From Bifidobacterium samirii (GTDB lineage: Bacteria > Actinomycetota > Actinomycetes > Actinomycetales > Bifidobacteriaceae), in assembly GCF_003952945.1 (NCBI RefSeq), contig NZ_QXGK01000015.1, positions 1-63,736 of the forward strand: DNA of 63,736 nucleotides. The letters are read 5' to 3'. The notes under the pieces are model-generated. The model searched no databases, was not told the DNA's origin, and saw nothing but the letters and a program-made list of their open reading frames with translations. How positions within the stretch are numbered: position 1 is the first letter of the stretch; every line of letters begins with the position of its first letter. Both the position numbers and the translations under genes were made by a program. Positions 31,835 through 40,572 of this stretch are shown here, in pieces.

Positions 31835-32545
31835 ATGGACACCACTCGCATCAAACCGCTTTCCGAACTCGTCGAGACCGGCTGGGCGCAGGCGCTGGCC
31901 CCGGTCGAACCGGACGTGCACCGCATGGGCGACTTCCTGCGCGCCGAGCTCGCCGCCGGACGCCGCTACCTGCCCGCCTCGCGCAACATCCTGCGCGCGT
32001 TCACGATCCCCTTCGACTCGATCAAGGTGCTCATCGTCGGCCAGGACCCCTACCCCACGCCCGGGCATCCGGTGGGGCTGAGCTTCTGCGTGGCGCCCGA
32101 CGTGCGCCCGCTGCCCAAGAGCCTGGTCAACATCTACAAGGAGCTCATGGCCGATCTCGGCGTGCCGGCGCCCGCCAACGGCGACCTGACCCCGTGGACG
32201 CGGCAGGGCGTCATGCTGCTCAACAGGTGCCTGACCGTCGGCGAGGGACGTCCGAACTCGCATCAGGGCAAGGGATGGGAGGCCGTCACCGAGGAGGCGA
32301 TCCGCGCCCTGAACGCGCGCGTCGACGAGCACGGCAACCCGCGTCCGCTCGTCGCGATCCTGTGGGGCCGCAACGCGCAGAGCCTGGAGCCGCTGCTCAC
32401 CAACGCGTTCATCATCAAGTCGCCGCACCCGAGCCCCCTGTCCGCCTCGCGCGGATTCTTCGGATCCCGCCCCTTCTCCCGCGCCAACCAGGCGCTCGAG
32501 GCGATGGGCGCCGAACCGGTCGACTGGGCGCTGCCGGCCGCGTAG
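31835..32545 (+). CDS. ung: Uracil-DNA glycosylase, family 1
   Basis: A 236-residue enzyme that removes uracil from DNA and begins base excision repair. Family-1 motifs are all present: Gly-Gln-Asp-Pro-Tyr (69-73) with the catalytic Asp71, the Asn-Arg-Cys-Leu-Thr-Val stretch, and His-Pro-Ser-Pro-Leu-Ser near 197. No inhibitor or fusion domain. The ATG at 31835 lacks a strong Shine-Dalgarno (GTGGGCCGC before it). A transcript start close to it is possible. Confidence 0.96.
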   Translation: MDTTRIKPLSELVETGWAQALAPVEPDVHRMGDFLRAELAAGRRYLPASRNILRAFTIPFDSIKVLIVGQDPYPTPGHPVGLSFCVAPDVRPLPKSLVNIYKELMADLGVPAPANGDLTPWTRQGVMLLNRCLTVGEGRPNSHQGKGWEAVTEEAIRALNARVDEHGNPRPLVAILWGRNAQSLEPLLTNAFIIKSPHPSPLSASRGFFGSRPFSRANQALEAMGAEPVDWALPAA

Positions 32546-32609
32546 GCCATGGGCGAACGGCGGGGCGGGCTCCGGCGCATTGACAGCGAGTGAGGTTACA
32601 GTGGGGCGC

Positions 32610-33806
32610 ATGCCATTGTTCCCGACGACACCGAACACGCCGCCGCGCCCGTCCGCGCCGGCTCCCGTCCCTCCGACGACGGGCACGGTCCCGGCCGTGC
32701 CGTCCGCCGCCTTCCCCTCCCTCTCCGCAACGACCGGCCCGACCGGCGCGGCCGCGTCGTTCCCGGCGTCCGCCGCCATGTCGTCGCCGCACGCCGCGGC
32801 CACGGCGACGACGCCGCTGGGCGCGGACGACGTCGAACGCGCCCGTCGTCTCGTCGAGCGTGTCCGCACGCGCTTCGCTGCCGCGCTCGTCGGCCAGGAG
32901 CGGCTGCGCGAGTCGCTGATCGCCACGCTCGTCGCCGGCGGCCACATCCTCATCGAATCGGTGCCGGGCCTGGCCAAGACCACGGCCGCGCAGACGCTCG
33001 CGTCCTGCGTGTCCGGATCGTTCCGCCGCGTCCAGTGCACGCCGGACCTCATGCCGTCCGACCTGACCGGCACGCAGGTGTTCGACTTCGCCTCCCAGCG
33101 CTTCACGACGCAGATCGGCCCGATCCACGCCAACATCGTCCTGCTCGACGAGATCAACCGTTCCAACGCCAAGACCCAGTCGGCGATGCTCGAGGCGATG
33201 GCCGAGGGCGCCACGACGATCGGCGGCGAGCGCATCGCGCTGCCGAAGCCGTTCATGGTCATCGCCACGCAGAACCCCATCGAGGAGGAGGGCACGTTCA
33301 ACCTGCCCGAGGCGCAGATGGACCGTTTCATGATGAAGACGGTCATGACCTACCCGTCGCCCGACGAGGAGGCGGCGATGCTCGCGCTGGTCACGCGCCG
33401 CGGCACCGACACGCTCGACCCGTCACAGACGAATCCGGACGCGATCTCGCTGCATGACGTGGAGTTCCTGCGCGCCGCGGCCCGCCGCGTGCACGTGTCG
33501 GACGCGATCATGCGCTACGCGGTCGATATCGCCGCCACGTCGCGCGGCGCCGGCTCCCGGCCGGTCAAGGGCCTGTCCCAGCTGGTGCGTCTGGGCGCCA
33601 GCCCGCGCGCCTCGATCGCGCTCGTGCGCGTCGGCCAGGCGAACGCGCTGCTCGCCGGACGCGACTACGTGATCCCGGAGGACGTCAGGGCGTTCGCCGC
33701 CGAGATCCTGCGCCACCGCATCATCCTCACGTTCGAGGCGATGGCCGACGGCGTCGACGCCGACCAGGTCGTCGACTCGATCGTGCGCGCGGTCCCCGTC
33801 CCATGA
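32610..33806 (+). CDS. MoxR-family AAA+ ATPase
   Basis: A 398-residue protein. About 75 residues of low-complexity Pro/Thr/Ala-rich sequence precede a MoxR AAA+ core: Walker A Pro-Gly-Leu-Ala-Lys-Thr-Thr near residue 117 and Walker B Leu-Leu-Asp-Glu-Ile-Asn-Arg near 180. Sensor and lid regions close the protein. MoxR ATPases are chaperones that activate partners carrying von Willebrand MIDAS domains, two of which are encoded downstream. Start: the ATG at 32610 with GGGG just upstream; ATG 32778 would remove the disordered part, and TTG 32580 is less likely. The stop overlaps the next start by four bases. Confidence 0.9.
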   Translation: MPLFPTTPNTPPRPSAPAPVPPTTGTVPAVPSAAFPSLSATTGPTGAAASFPASAAMSSPHAAATATTPLGADDVERARRLVERVRTRFAAALVGQERLRESLIATLVAGGHILIESVPGLAKTTAAQTLASCVSGSFRRVQCTPDLMPSDLTGTQVFDFASQRFTTQIGPIHANIVLLDEINRSNAKTQSAMLEAMAEGATTIGGERIALPKPFMVIATQNPIEEEGTFNLPEAQMDRFMMKTVMTYPSPDEEAAMLALVTRRGTDTLDPSQTNPDAISLHDVEFLRAAARRVHVSDAIMRYAVDIAATSRGAGSRPVKGLSQLVRLGASPRASIALVRVGQANALLAGRDYVIPEDVRAFAAEILRHRIILTFEAMADGVDADQVVDSIVRAVPVP

Positions 33807-34786
33807 TCGGCGCCCCCCAATCCGTTCCGGCCGTCTCCGACGCCTCGATCGCCGGCGACGCCGCCGATGCGGACCTGCGGATCCGCAGGCGCATCGAGAC
33901 GCTGGGCGCGTCGCTGAGCCTGCCGACCGCGCGCCGCGCGCTGGGCATCCTCGAGGGCGAGCACGCGTCCGGCCGCCGCGGCGGCGGTGACGACGTCATG
34001 GACGTGCGCGCCTACGAGGCGGGCGACGAGGCGCGGCTCATCGACTGGAAGGCCAGCGCCCGCCAGGGCCGGCCGATGATCGTGCAGCGCGAGCGCCGCG
34101 TCACCGGCCGCGTGTGGATGCTCGTCGACGCGTCGCGTCCGATGACCGGCGTGTGCGAGTCGGGCGAGCCGGCGTGGCGGGTCGCGGCCAACGCGCTGCG
34201 CATGTTCGCCGCGCTGTCGCTGCGGCGTTCCGACGACATCTCGCTCGTGTTCGGCGACGCCGAGCGCATCGCCCGCATCCCGTTCACCGGCGGCTACGCG
34301 CGGTTCGGCCGCGTGCTCGACGAGGCGCTCGACCGTCCGTGGGAGCATGGCCGCAACATCGACGCGCTGCTCGACTATGCGCGCCGCATCCGCGACCGTG
34401 ACGCGCTGGTCGTGCTCGCCACCGACGAGCATGCGCTCGACGCGCGGCATGTCGAGGCGATCGGCCGCATCGCGCGCACGCATCCGCTGGTGCTCATCGA
34501 CGTGGCGACCGCCGACCCGTTCGACCCGGCGTCGGGCGTCCGCTTCGCCGACGGCGTGAGCGGCCGCCGGGTGCCGGCGTTCCTGCGTGACGCGGCGGCG
34601 TCGCAGGAGGTGCGCGTCCACCGCGGCGTCACCGCCGACACGCTGCGCCGCGAGCTCGATCGGTGCGGTTCGCGCATGATCCGCGCCGCGTCCAGCGACG
34701 CCATGTTCGACGAGTTCGTGCGCATCGTCGCCCTCGCGTCGGCCGGACGGCCGTATCCGCGGGCGCAGACGGGAGGAGCGCGATGA
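33803..34786 (+). CDS. DUF58 domain protein
   Basis: A 327-residue protein of the DUF58 family. The signature block Val-Arg-Ala-Tyr-Glu-Ala-Gly-Asp-x2-Arg-x-Ile-Asp-Trp-Lys at about 69-84 is intact. A VWA-like fold follows (Met-Leu-Val-Asp-Ala-Ser-Arg), in which the metal motif is only partly kept. No signal peptide. DUF58 proteins are usual partners of MoxR. The start ATG overlaps the MoxR stop; the end overlaps the next start. Confidence 0.88.
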   Translation: MIGAPQSVPAVSDASIAGDAADADLRIRRRIETLGASLSLPTARRALGILEGEHASGRRGGGDDVMDVRAYEAGDEARLIDWKASARQGRPMIVQRERRVTGRVWMLVDASRPMTGVCESGEPAWRVAANALRMFAALSLRRSDDISLVFGDAERIARIPFTGGYARFGRVLDEALDRPWEHGRNIDALLDYARRIRDRDALVVLATDEHALDARHVEAIGRIARTHPLVLIDVATADPFDPASGVRFADGVSGRRVPAFLRDAAASQEVRVHRGVTADTLRRELDRCGSRMIRAASSDAMFDEFVRIVALASAGRPYPRAQTGGAR

Positions 34787-35367
34787 CCGGATCTTCGTTG
34801 ATGACGTATCTTCCCGGCCGTGCGTGGCGGCCCGTCCCGCACGTCGCCGCGATCGACGTGACCGGCCTGACGCCGGTCGAACCGGCCGATCTGGCCGGTC
34901 CGCTCACCGTGGCCGTCGCCGGCTGCCTCGTCGCGGCCGTGCTGTTCGCGGTCCTCGTCTGGTTCCTGTCGCGGCCGCGTCGTGCGCGCCGGACCCGCGA
35001 CCGGCGCGGCGCGCACGTCGACGGTGCGGCCGCCGGGCGATGGCATCGCATGGTCGCCGACATCGTCGACGGCTTCGAATCGGGCGCGATCGACCGTCAG
35101 GAGGCGTTCGTGAGGCTCGCGCAGGTGGCGCGCGCGTTCGCGTCGGCGCGCACCGGCGACGACATGAGCGCCCGCACCCTGGTCGACCTCAACCGCATGC
35201 CGCGGTCGACCGGCATGCGTGGCGGGTTCGACCTGCTGCGCCAGACCATCGCGGCCCTCTACCCGCCCGAGTTCGCCGATCCGGCGCTCGACCGGCAGGC
35301 CGGCGCCGCCGACGTGCGGCAGGCCGCCGGATGGGTGGACGATCTGATCGAAAGGTGGCGCCGATGA
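34783..35367 (+). CDS. Membrane protein of the MoxR operon
   Basis: 194 residues. One membrane helix at about 38-62 and an Arg-rich segment after it predict a cytoplasmic C-terminal domain of about 120 residues, mostly helical, with Asp-Leu-Leu-Arg-Gln-Thr and Tyr-Pro-Pro-Glu-Phe. No known catalytic motif. It occupies the slot where other MoxR operons carry a DUF4381-type membrane protein; that assignment is an inference. GGGAGGAG precedes the ATG, which overlaps the stop of DUF58. Confidence 0.75.
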   Translation: MTGSSLMTYLPGRAWRPVPHVAAIDVTGLTPVEPADLAGPLTVAVAGCLVAAVLFAVLVWFLSRPRRARRTRDRRGAHVDGAAAGRWHRMVADIVDGFESGAIDRQEAFVRLAQVARAFASARTGDDMSARTLVDLNRMPRSTGMRGGFDLLRQTIAALYPPEFADPALDRQAGAADVRQAAGWVDDLIERWRR

Positions 35368-36440
35368 CCCTGTCATGGCAATGGCCGTGGGCGGCCCCCG
35401 CGGCCGCGTTGGGCGCGATCGCGTTCGTCGCGCTCGTCGTCGCCGGGCACGCCCTGCACGCGAGGCGGCACGCTTCGGCCGACGCTCCCGCACCCGTGTT
35501 CTCGCTCGACGACGATCTGGCGACCGAACGCGCCGCGATGCTGATGCGGCGCTGGCGCAGGCTCACGCGCGCCGCCGCGGCGATGCTCGCCGTCGTGCTC
35601 GCGCTCGCGGTCGCGCTGCTGGCGCGCCCATCCGTCATCGCCGGCGGCGAGGAGCGCTCCGCCCGGCGCGACATCGTCCTATGCCTCGACGTGTCCGGAT
35701 CCACGCTCCCCTACGACCGCGAGGTGCTCGAAACGTACCAGAGCCTCGTGTCGCGCTTCCAGGGCGAGCGGATCGGCCTGAGCATCTTCAACTCGACGTC
35801 GCGCACCGTGTTCCCCCTCACCGACGACTACGACCTGGTCGCCGACCAGCTCAGGCAGGCCGTCGAGACGCTGCGCGGCGTCGAAACCCAGGAGGACATC
35901 GACGCGATGAGCGACGAACAGTACCAGCGGATCGCCGACTGGCTCGAAGGCACGCAGAACCGGCGCAACGCGACGTCGCTCATCGGCGACGGCGTGGTCA
36001 GCTGCGCGGCCATGCTGCCCGGCTTCGCCTACGGGTCCGCGACCGGCGCCCAGTCGGCGCGCCACCGGGCCGCGTCGATCGTGCTCGCCACCGACAACGT
36101 CGTATCCGGAGACCCGTCGTACACGCTCGCCGAAGCGCTCGACCTCGTCCACGGCGCCGGCATCACCGTCGACGGCCTGTTCTCCGGCCCCAAATCCAGC
36201 GAATCGGATGAGACGACCACCCAGATGCGCGATCTCATCGAAGCGCACGACGGCACGTTCCTCACCCAATCCGACGGCACGACCGTCGAATCGCTCGTAC
36301 GCGAGATCGACCGCCGGCGCATCGCCCGGGACGAATCCGACGTGAAGGCCGCCGTCGTCGACGCGCCCGGCTGGTGGACGCTCGCGCTCGCGCTCGCGCT
36401 CGCCGGATTCGTCGCATTCGCATGGAGGTCGCGCCGATGA
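35364..36440 (+). CDS. VWA-domain membrane protein (BatA-like) 1
   Basis: 358 residues. Membrane helices at about 10-30, 72-95 and at the C-terminus (about 336-354) hold a von Willebrand factor A domain (about 108-300) on the outside. Its MIDAS motif Asp-Val-Ser-Gly-Ser is intact, so it can bind a divalent metal and a protein ligand. Helical inserts around residues 170-200 are unusual. Probable MoxR client. The start overlaps the previous stop (ATGA), and the end overlaps the next start. Confidence 0.88.
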   Translation: MTLSWQWPWAAPAAALGAIAFVALVVAGHALHARRHASADAPAPVFSLDDDLATERAAMLMRRWRRLTRAAAAMLAVVLALAVALLARPSVIAGGEERSARRDIVLCLDVSGSTLPYDREVLETYQSLVSRFQGERIGLSIFNSTSRTVFPLTDDYDLVADQLRQAVETLRGVETQEDIDAMSDEQYQRIADWLEGTQNRRNATSLIGDGVVSCAAMLPGFAYGSATGAQSARHRAASIVLATDNVVSGDPSYTLAEALDLVHGAGITVDGLFSGPKSSESDETTTQMRDLIEAHDGTFLTQSDGTTVESLVREIDRRRIARDESDVKAAVVDAPGWWTLALALALAGFVAFAWRSRR

Positions 36441-37501
36441 ACGGATTCACCCTCTCCCCCGCGCTCGGATGGTTCGGCGTGGCGCTCGCCATGGCGATGT
36501 TCGCGCTGGGCGCGGCCGTCGTGGCCGTGCATGTGCGCCGCCGCGCGTCGAGCGACGAGACGACGGCCGCATGCGTGCGCCGCGCGCTGCTGTGTCTTAC
36601 GGTCGCGCTGATGCTGCTGACGCCGAGCGTCGTGACGAGCACCGACAGCCGTGCGGTGAACGCGACCGACGTGGTCGTGGCGGTCGACGTGACCGGTTCG
36701 ATGGCCGTCGCCGACGCGCACTACGGGTCCGACGAGACGATCGGCCGTCTCGATGCGGCGAAGGACGCGGTGCGTGACATCACCGCCCTCTACCCGGATG
36801 CGAGCTTCATGGTGTTGCGCTTCGGCGCGACCGGCAGCGTCGACGTGCCGCTCACCCCCGACACGCATGCGATCGGCACGTGGGCCGATACGCTCGCCCC
36901 CGAGGCGACGAGCGTATCGAGCGGGTCGAGCCTCGACGCGCCGCTCGACCGGCTGCTGCTCTCGCTCAAGGACCTGCGCGAGGAGCGTCCCGACGACGCG
37001 ATCGTGCTGTATCTGATCACCGACGGCGAGCAGACGTCGACCGGCGAGCGCCGCTCGTTCTCGACGCTGCGTCGCTATCTGGACGACGGGTTCGTCATCG
37101 GCGTCGGGTCGACCGAGGGCGGGCGCATCCCGGTCGTCCGCGACGGGGTCGCGTCGGACGGTTCGGACGGTTCGGACGGGTCGTCGGACGGCGGTGCGCA
37201 GGCGGACGGCGACGGCTGGGTCATCGACCCGGATACCGGCGAGCCGGGCGTATCGAGGATGGACGAGGCGACGCTGGGCGCGATCGCCGACGAGATCAGC
37301 GGCACGTATCTGCACGTCGATGCCGCGACGACGATGGCGGACGGCCGGTCCGCCGAGGCGTCGCGGCGCTGGCAGGTGACGTCCACGGTCAAGCGGCGCG
37401 AGCGCACGACCCCGGTCGTCTGGCCGTTGGCGGCCGTCGTGCTCGTGTTGGCCGCGTGGGAGGCGGGCGCGTGGATCGTCATGTCGAGGAGGCTGCTGTG
37501 A
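36437..37501 (+). CDS. VWA-domain membrane protein (BatA-like) 2
   Basis: 354 residues: membrane helices at about 10-34 and 55-70, a VWA domain at about 78-290 and a C-terminal helix at about 325-345. The MIDAS reads Asp-Val-Thr-Gly-Ser, with Thr in place of the first Ser, a change tolerated in some VWA proteins. A Ser/Gly/Asp-rich insert lies near 240-250. It differs enough from its neighbour to be an old duplication. The start overlaps the upstream stop. Confidence 0.88.
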   Translation: MNGFTLSPALGWFGVALAMAMFALGAAVVAVHVRRRASSDETTAACVRRALLCLTVALMLLTPSVVTSTDSRAVNATDVVVAVDVTGSMAVADAHYGSDETIGRLDAAKDAVRDITALYPDASFMVLRFGATGSVDVPLTPDTHAIGTWADTLAPEATSVSSGSSLDAPLDRLLLSLKDLREERPDDAIVLYLITDGEQTSTGERRSFSTLRRYLDDGFVIGVGSTEGGRIPVVRDGVASDGSDGSDGSSDGGAQADGDGWVIDPDTGEPGVSRMDEATLGAIADEISGTYLHVDAATTMADGRSAEASRRWQVTSTVKRRERTTPVVWPLAAVVLVLAAWEAGAWIVMSRRLL

Positions 37502-38163
37502 GGAACCGTGATCGCAACCGTGCGGGTATGGCCGCGGATGATGCCGTGGATGAGGATGTGACCGGCGTCGGGGGCGCGGATGTCCGTGGCGCGGCCGGCC
37601 GCGCGCCCCGGGCTGGGCTGCCGGCGCGCGTCCTGTGCGCGGCCGCCGCGGTGCTCGCGTTGGGCGTCGCTGCCGTGGGCGTCGTGAATCTGCGTGCAGC
37701 CGACGCGTTCTCGCAGGCGACGTCCCGGCTGAAGGAGGACATCGCCGCCGTGGCCGGCGAGACGCCCGATTACGACCGTCTCGCCACGCTGCAGGGGCAG
37801 GTCGATGCGCAGTTCGCCGACGCGGGTGCGGCCGGCGTGCTGCTGCTGCCGTCGCTGCGCGCCGACATCGCCGCCAACGCCGACGTGTCGCAGCGGCTGA
37901 CGAGGCTGATCGCGGCCGAATTGGCCGGTTCCGACGACGGTTCGTCGGCTGACGATGCGACGTCCGACGGTGGTTCCGACGGTTCCGGCGATGCCGGCGA
38001 CTCCGGCGACTCCGCCGATGACGGGCTGACCGACGAGCAGCGTCGGCAGATCGAGGAGCTGCTGGCGTCCAACGAGCAGTCGACGGATCTGGGCGAATCG
38101 CAGACGACCGACAAGTCGCAGACCACGACGAACAACACGGGCAACACGTCCAAGCCCTGGTGA
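37498..38163 (+). CDS. Small membrane protein closing the MoxR operon
   Basis: 221 residues, not recognised. A 40-residue Arg/Asp/Gly-rich cytoplasmic start, one membrane helix at about 44-66, an Ala-rich helical stretch, then a Ser/Asp/Gly-rich and finally Thr/Asn/Gln-rich tail ending in Lys-Pro-Trp. It starts with GTG overlapping the VWA2 stop, with GAGGAGG at a good distance. It resembles small extracytoplasmic partners of such operons, but no homology can be stated. Confidence 0.75.
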   Translation: MRNRDRNRAGMAADDAVDEDVTGVGGADVRGAAGRAPRAGLPARVLCAAAAVLALGVAAVGVVNLRAADAFSQATSRLKEDIAAVAGETPDYDRLATLQGQVDAQFADAGAAGVLLLPSLRADIAANADVSQRLTRLIAAELAGSDDGSSADDATSDGGSDGSGDAGDSGDSADDGLTDEQRRQIEELLASNEQSTDLGESQTTDKSQTTTNNTGNTSKPW

Positions 38164-38170
38164 TGCGTTT

Positions 38171-38212
38171 CGTTCCGGTTCCCGGCCAGCCGCCCGGCTC
38201 CGGACCGGAACG
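38171..38212 (+). terminator. Hairpin closing the MoxR operon
   Basis: Arms CGTTCCGGT (38171-38179) and ACCGGAACG (38204-38212) start seven bases after the last stop. A second hairpin (GGAGCATGC/GCATGCTCC) follows directly. Confidence 0.6.
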
Positions 38213-38298
38213 GAGCATGCCCCGATTCTCCGACGGGCGTGCATGCTCCTGACCATCTCTCTCGCAGGTTCCCCTCCCTGCCCTCAATTCGGCATGCC

Positions 38299-38343
38299 TG
38301 TGGATAACCGCGTATGTGGAACGACACGCCGCGATGTGGATAA
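38299..38343. promoter_or_regulatory. Two perfect DnaA boxes
   Basis: TGTGGATAA occurs at 38299-38307 and 38335-38343, each followed by CCGCG, 36 bases apart, in the same orientation. This is the complement of the consensus TTATCCACA. They lie in the 248-base gap before the WXG-like gene. Too few for an origin; they may titrate or respond to DnaA. Confidence 0.55.
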
Positions 38344-38411
38344 CCGCGAGCTTTCGACCACATGGCCCGTTCGCGCTGGACGTCGCCGCCCGCATCCCCG
38401 TTAATGGGGCC

Positions 38412-38858
38412 ATGACCAGTTTCACGTTCCCTTCGCAGTCCACGGCGTTCGGCGGATCGTCCGCCGCCTTCCCCTCCGCCGTCACTCCCTTCGCCGCCGG
38501 CCGGGCGTCGGCGTCCACGGCCGGCTCGTCCGGCTCGTCCGTCTCGGGCGGATCGGGCGGTTCGGGACCGCTCATGCAACCGCTGTCCGGACCGGTGACC
38601 CCCGCGTTCCTGACGGCCGGCGTCTGCGGCTGCGCCGCCGCCGTCCAATCCAACCGCGACCTGATCGAATCGGACGTCGCCCTGACACGCGCAGCGGCGG
38701 ACGGTGCCGCCGCGCTGCCGTCCGCGACTGCCGACCTCGACTGGCAGGGCAACGCTGCCTCCCTGTTCCATGACCGGCTCGACGAGGTCGCCCGGCTTGC
38801 GGCGGGCGTCGCCGACGACGCCGACCGGATACGCCCGCTCGCATGGGGAGGTGCGTGA
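38412..38858 (+). CDS. WXG-like small protein, partner of a hydrolase
   Basis: 148 residues. The first 60 are Ser/Gly/Ala/Phe-rich and disordered. The remaining part looks like an ESAT-6 hairpin: a helix ending at Asp-Leu-Asp-Trp-Gln-Gly (Trp111-Gln-Gly113), then Asn-Ala-Ala-Ser-Leu-Phe-His and a second helix. This WxG turn plus length is what is seen in partners of type VII effectors. A Cys-Gly-Cys at 72-74 is odd. The start has GGGGCC before ATG. It ends at a TGA that shares a base with the next ATG, under a GGAGG site, so the pair is coupled. Confidence 0.7.
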   Translation: MTSFTFPSQSTAFGGSSAAFPSAVTPFAAGRASASTAGSSGSSVSGGSGGSGPLMQPLSGPVTPAFLTAGVCGCAAAVQSNRDLIESDVALTRAAADGAAALPSATADLDWQGNAASLFHDRLDEVARLAAGVADDADRIRPLAWGGA

Positions 38859-40390
38859 TGGGCTGGGAGGTCACGTCGTACATCCACGGCGGTCCCCGCT
38901 ATAGCGCCGCCGACGAGGCCGCCTACCGTGCCGCGGCCGCGCTGATCGGCGATCAGGCGGGTGCGTGGCGCAATGCCGCCCACGCATGGTCGTCGTCGAT
39001 GCTGCGCATGCGCGCCAACCATGCCGCCGCGCCGCTGTGTCCGATCGCATCGGACCCGTACACGCCTGTGGACGGCCACAGCACGCTGCCCTATGCCGAG
39101 ATCGACCGCCGGTGCGGGCAGCATGCGGTCGACTGCGACCGGATCGCCCTGCGGCTTGAGGAGATGGCCGATCTGCTCATCCGCGCGCATTCGCTCTATG
39201 AGGGCGCCGAATCCGCGGTGCGGCGCGTCACGAACGAGATCGTGCAGGCCGCGGCCGGCGTGTTCCCCGGGCGTACCGCGCTCGGCGCGGCCGGACTCGC
39301 CGCGGCCGGCGTCGTCGGCGGGTCCGTCGCGGACGGCCGGTTCAACCCGGTGTGGGCGCTCACGTCCACGTCCACCGTGCAGGAGGGTCTGCTCGGCGGC
39401 GTCGCGTCGAAGGTCGGCGGCATCGGCCCCGTCTCCGGACTGGCGCGCACCGACGAGGTGAACGCCGCGGCCGACCGGATCGCACGCGTCACCGCGCCGA
39501 TCGACGCGCTGCGGCAGGGCGGCACGCTCACCGTGCGCGAGGTCTCGACCGACGTGACGGTCGTCGGCGAATCGCATTCGGTCGCCCAGTCGCTCGAGAA
39601 CCTGCGCCGCCTCGCCGAGGAGCGGCTCGGCAAGATCGACCTCGACAGCGGCCTCGACTATGCGACGATCGCGATCCAACGCTATGAGCGTGACGACGGC
39701 ACCTCGTCGTGGCTCGTCACGATCCCCGGCACCGACGGGCAGCCCGACTCGCCGTTCGGCTGGCCGCAGAACGTGGAATTGATGAGCGACGATCCGCAGC
39801 GCCGCATGAGCGCCGACAGCGCGCGCATGGTCGCCGAGGCGATGCGGCAGGCCGGCATCGGCGCCGACGAGCCGGTCGCGCTCATCGGCCATTCGCAGGG
39901 CGGCATCGTCGCCGCGACCATCGCCGCCGACCTGGCCGACGAGTACCGCATCGACCATGTCGTCACCGCAGGCTCGCCCGTCGCCAACCATCCGATCCCG
40001 GAACGTACATGGGTGACCAGCATCGAAATGGAGGACGAGCTGGTCGCCGCGCTCGACGGCGCCGCCAATCCCGCCACCGAGCACTGGCTGACGGTGCGCG
40101 GCGTCGCCTCGCGCACCGAAGAGGCCGGCATCGGCACGATCGGCGCCGACGGATCGTGCACGCCGGGAGACGCGGCGTCGGCCCGGGCGAACGCCTACGC
40201 GGGCGAACCGGTGCGCACCGACGCGGACGGCAAGGAGATCACCCACTGGATCGAATATCATCAGGCCGCCTACCGCAACGCCAGCGACCTCGGCTCGTAC
40301 GCGCTGGCCGAGCATGAGCGGCATTTCCGGGAGACGATCGGCGGCACGCTCGCCGAAACGCACTATTATGAGGGCCGCATGTCGCACTGA
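38858..40390 (+). CDS. Alpha/beta hydrolase with helical WXG-like N-terminus
   Basis: 510 residues. The first 130 are mostly helical, as in LXG/WXG carriers. A hydrophobic Gly/Ala stretch (141-156) follows. From about 265 an alpha/beta hydrolase (lipase-like) domain is visible, with the nucleophile elbow Gly-His-Ser-Gln-Gly (Ser346) and an oxyanion-type Ile-Pro-Gly-Thr-Asp before it. Acid and His residues cannot be fixed; His near 435-460 are candidates. No signal peptide is seen, so a non-classical export route such as type VII is a possibility. GGGGAGG stands eight bases before the ATG. Confidence 0.75.
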   Translation: MGWEVTSYIHGGPRYSAADEAAYRAAAALIGDQAGAWRNAAHAWSSSMLRMRANHAAAPLCPIASDPYTPVDGHSTLPYAEIDRRCGQHAVDCDRIALRLEEMADLLIRAHSLYEGAESAVRRVTNEIVQAAAGVFPGRTALGAAGLAAAGVVGGSVADGRFNPVWALTSTSTVQEGLLGGVASKVGGIGPVSGLARTDEVNAAADRIARVTAPIDALRQGGTLTVREVSTDVTVVGESHSVAQSLENLRRLAEERLGKIDLDSGLDYATIAIQRYERDDGTSSWLVTIPGTDGQPDSPFGWPQNVELMSDDPQRRMSADSARMVAEAMRQAGIGADEPVALIGHSQGGIVAATIAADLADEYRIDHVVTAGSPVANHPIPERTWVTSIEMEDELVAALDGAANPATEHWLTVRGVASRTEEAGIGTIGADGSCTPGDAASARANAYAGEPVRTDADGKEITHWIEYHQAAYRNASDLGSYALAEHERHFRETIGGTLAETHYYEGRMSH

Positions 40391-40392
40391 CC

Positions 40393-40444
40393 GGCGGAGG
40401 GCGGGGCCGACCGGCGCGGAAACGCCGGACCTGCGCCCTCCGCC
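40393..40444 (+). terminator. Nested hairpin after the hydrolase gene
   Basis: Outer arms GGCGGAGGGCG (40393-40403) and CGCCCTCCGCC (40434-40444), with the inner pair CCGGCG/CGCCGG (40411-40416, 40423-40428). Starts three bases past the stop. Confidence 0.7.
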
Positions 40445-40466
40445 GCCGGGCCGGGCACGCGGCATG

Positions 40467-40527
40467 CCGCCGCGTCATGCCATCGCATCCGCCGCCATGC
40501 CGACCCGCCGCGTCATGCCATCGCATC
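40467..40527. repeat. 23-base direct repeat upstream of purB
   Basis: CCGCCGCGTCATGCCATCGC followed by ATC occurs at 40467-40489 and again at 40505-40527, 38 bases apart, ending 45 bases before the purB start. A third partial CATCATGCC follows. Confidence 0.5.
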
Positions 40528-40572
40528 ATGCCGTCCGGAGCGCGGTTCACGGCTGGAAGTACCCTAGGGACC

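Noticed and set aside
38299-38343. Chromosomal origin
   Set aside because: Only two DnaA boxes, no AT-rich unwinding element and no dnaA, dnaN or rpmH nearby.
36029-40465. 1478-residue open frame on the minus strand
   Set aside because: Spans several well-supported plus-strand genes, has no domain and is an effect of high GC content in the third codon position.
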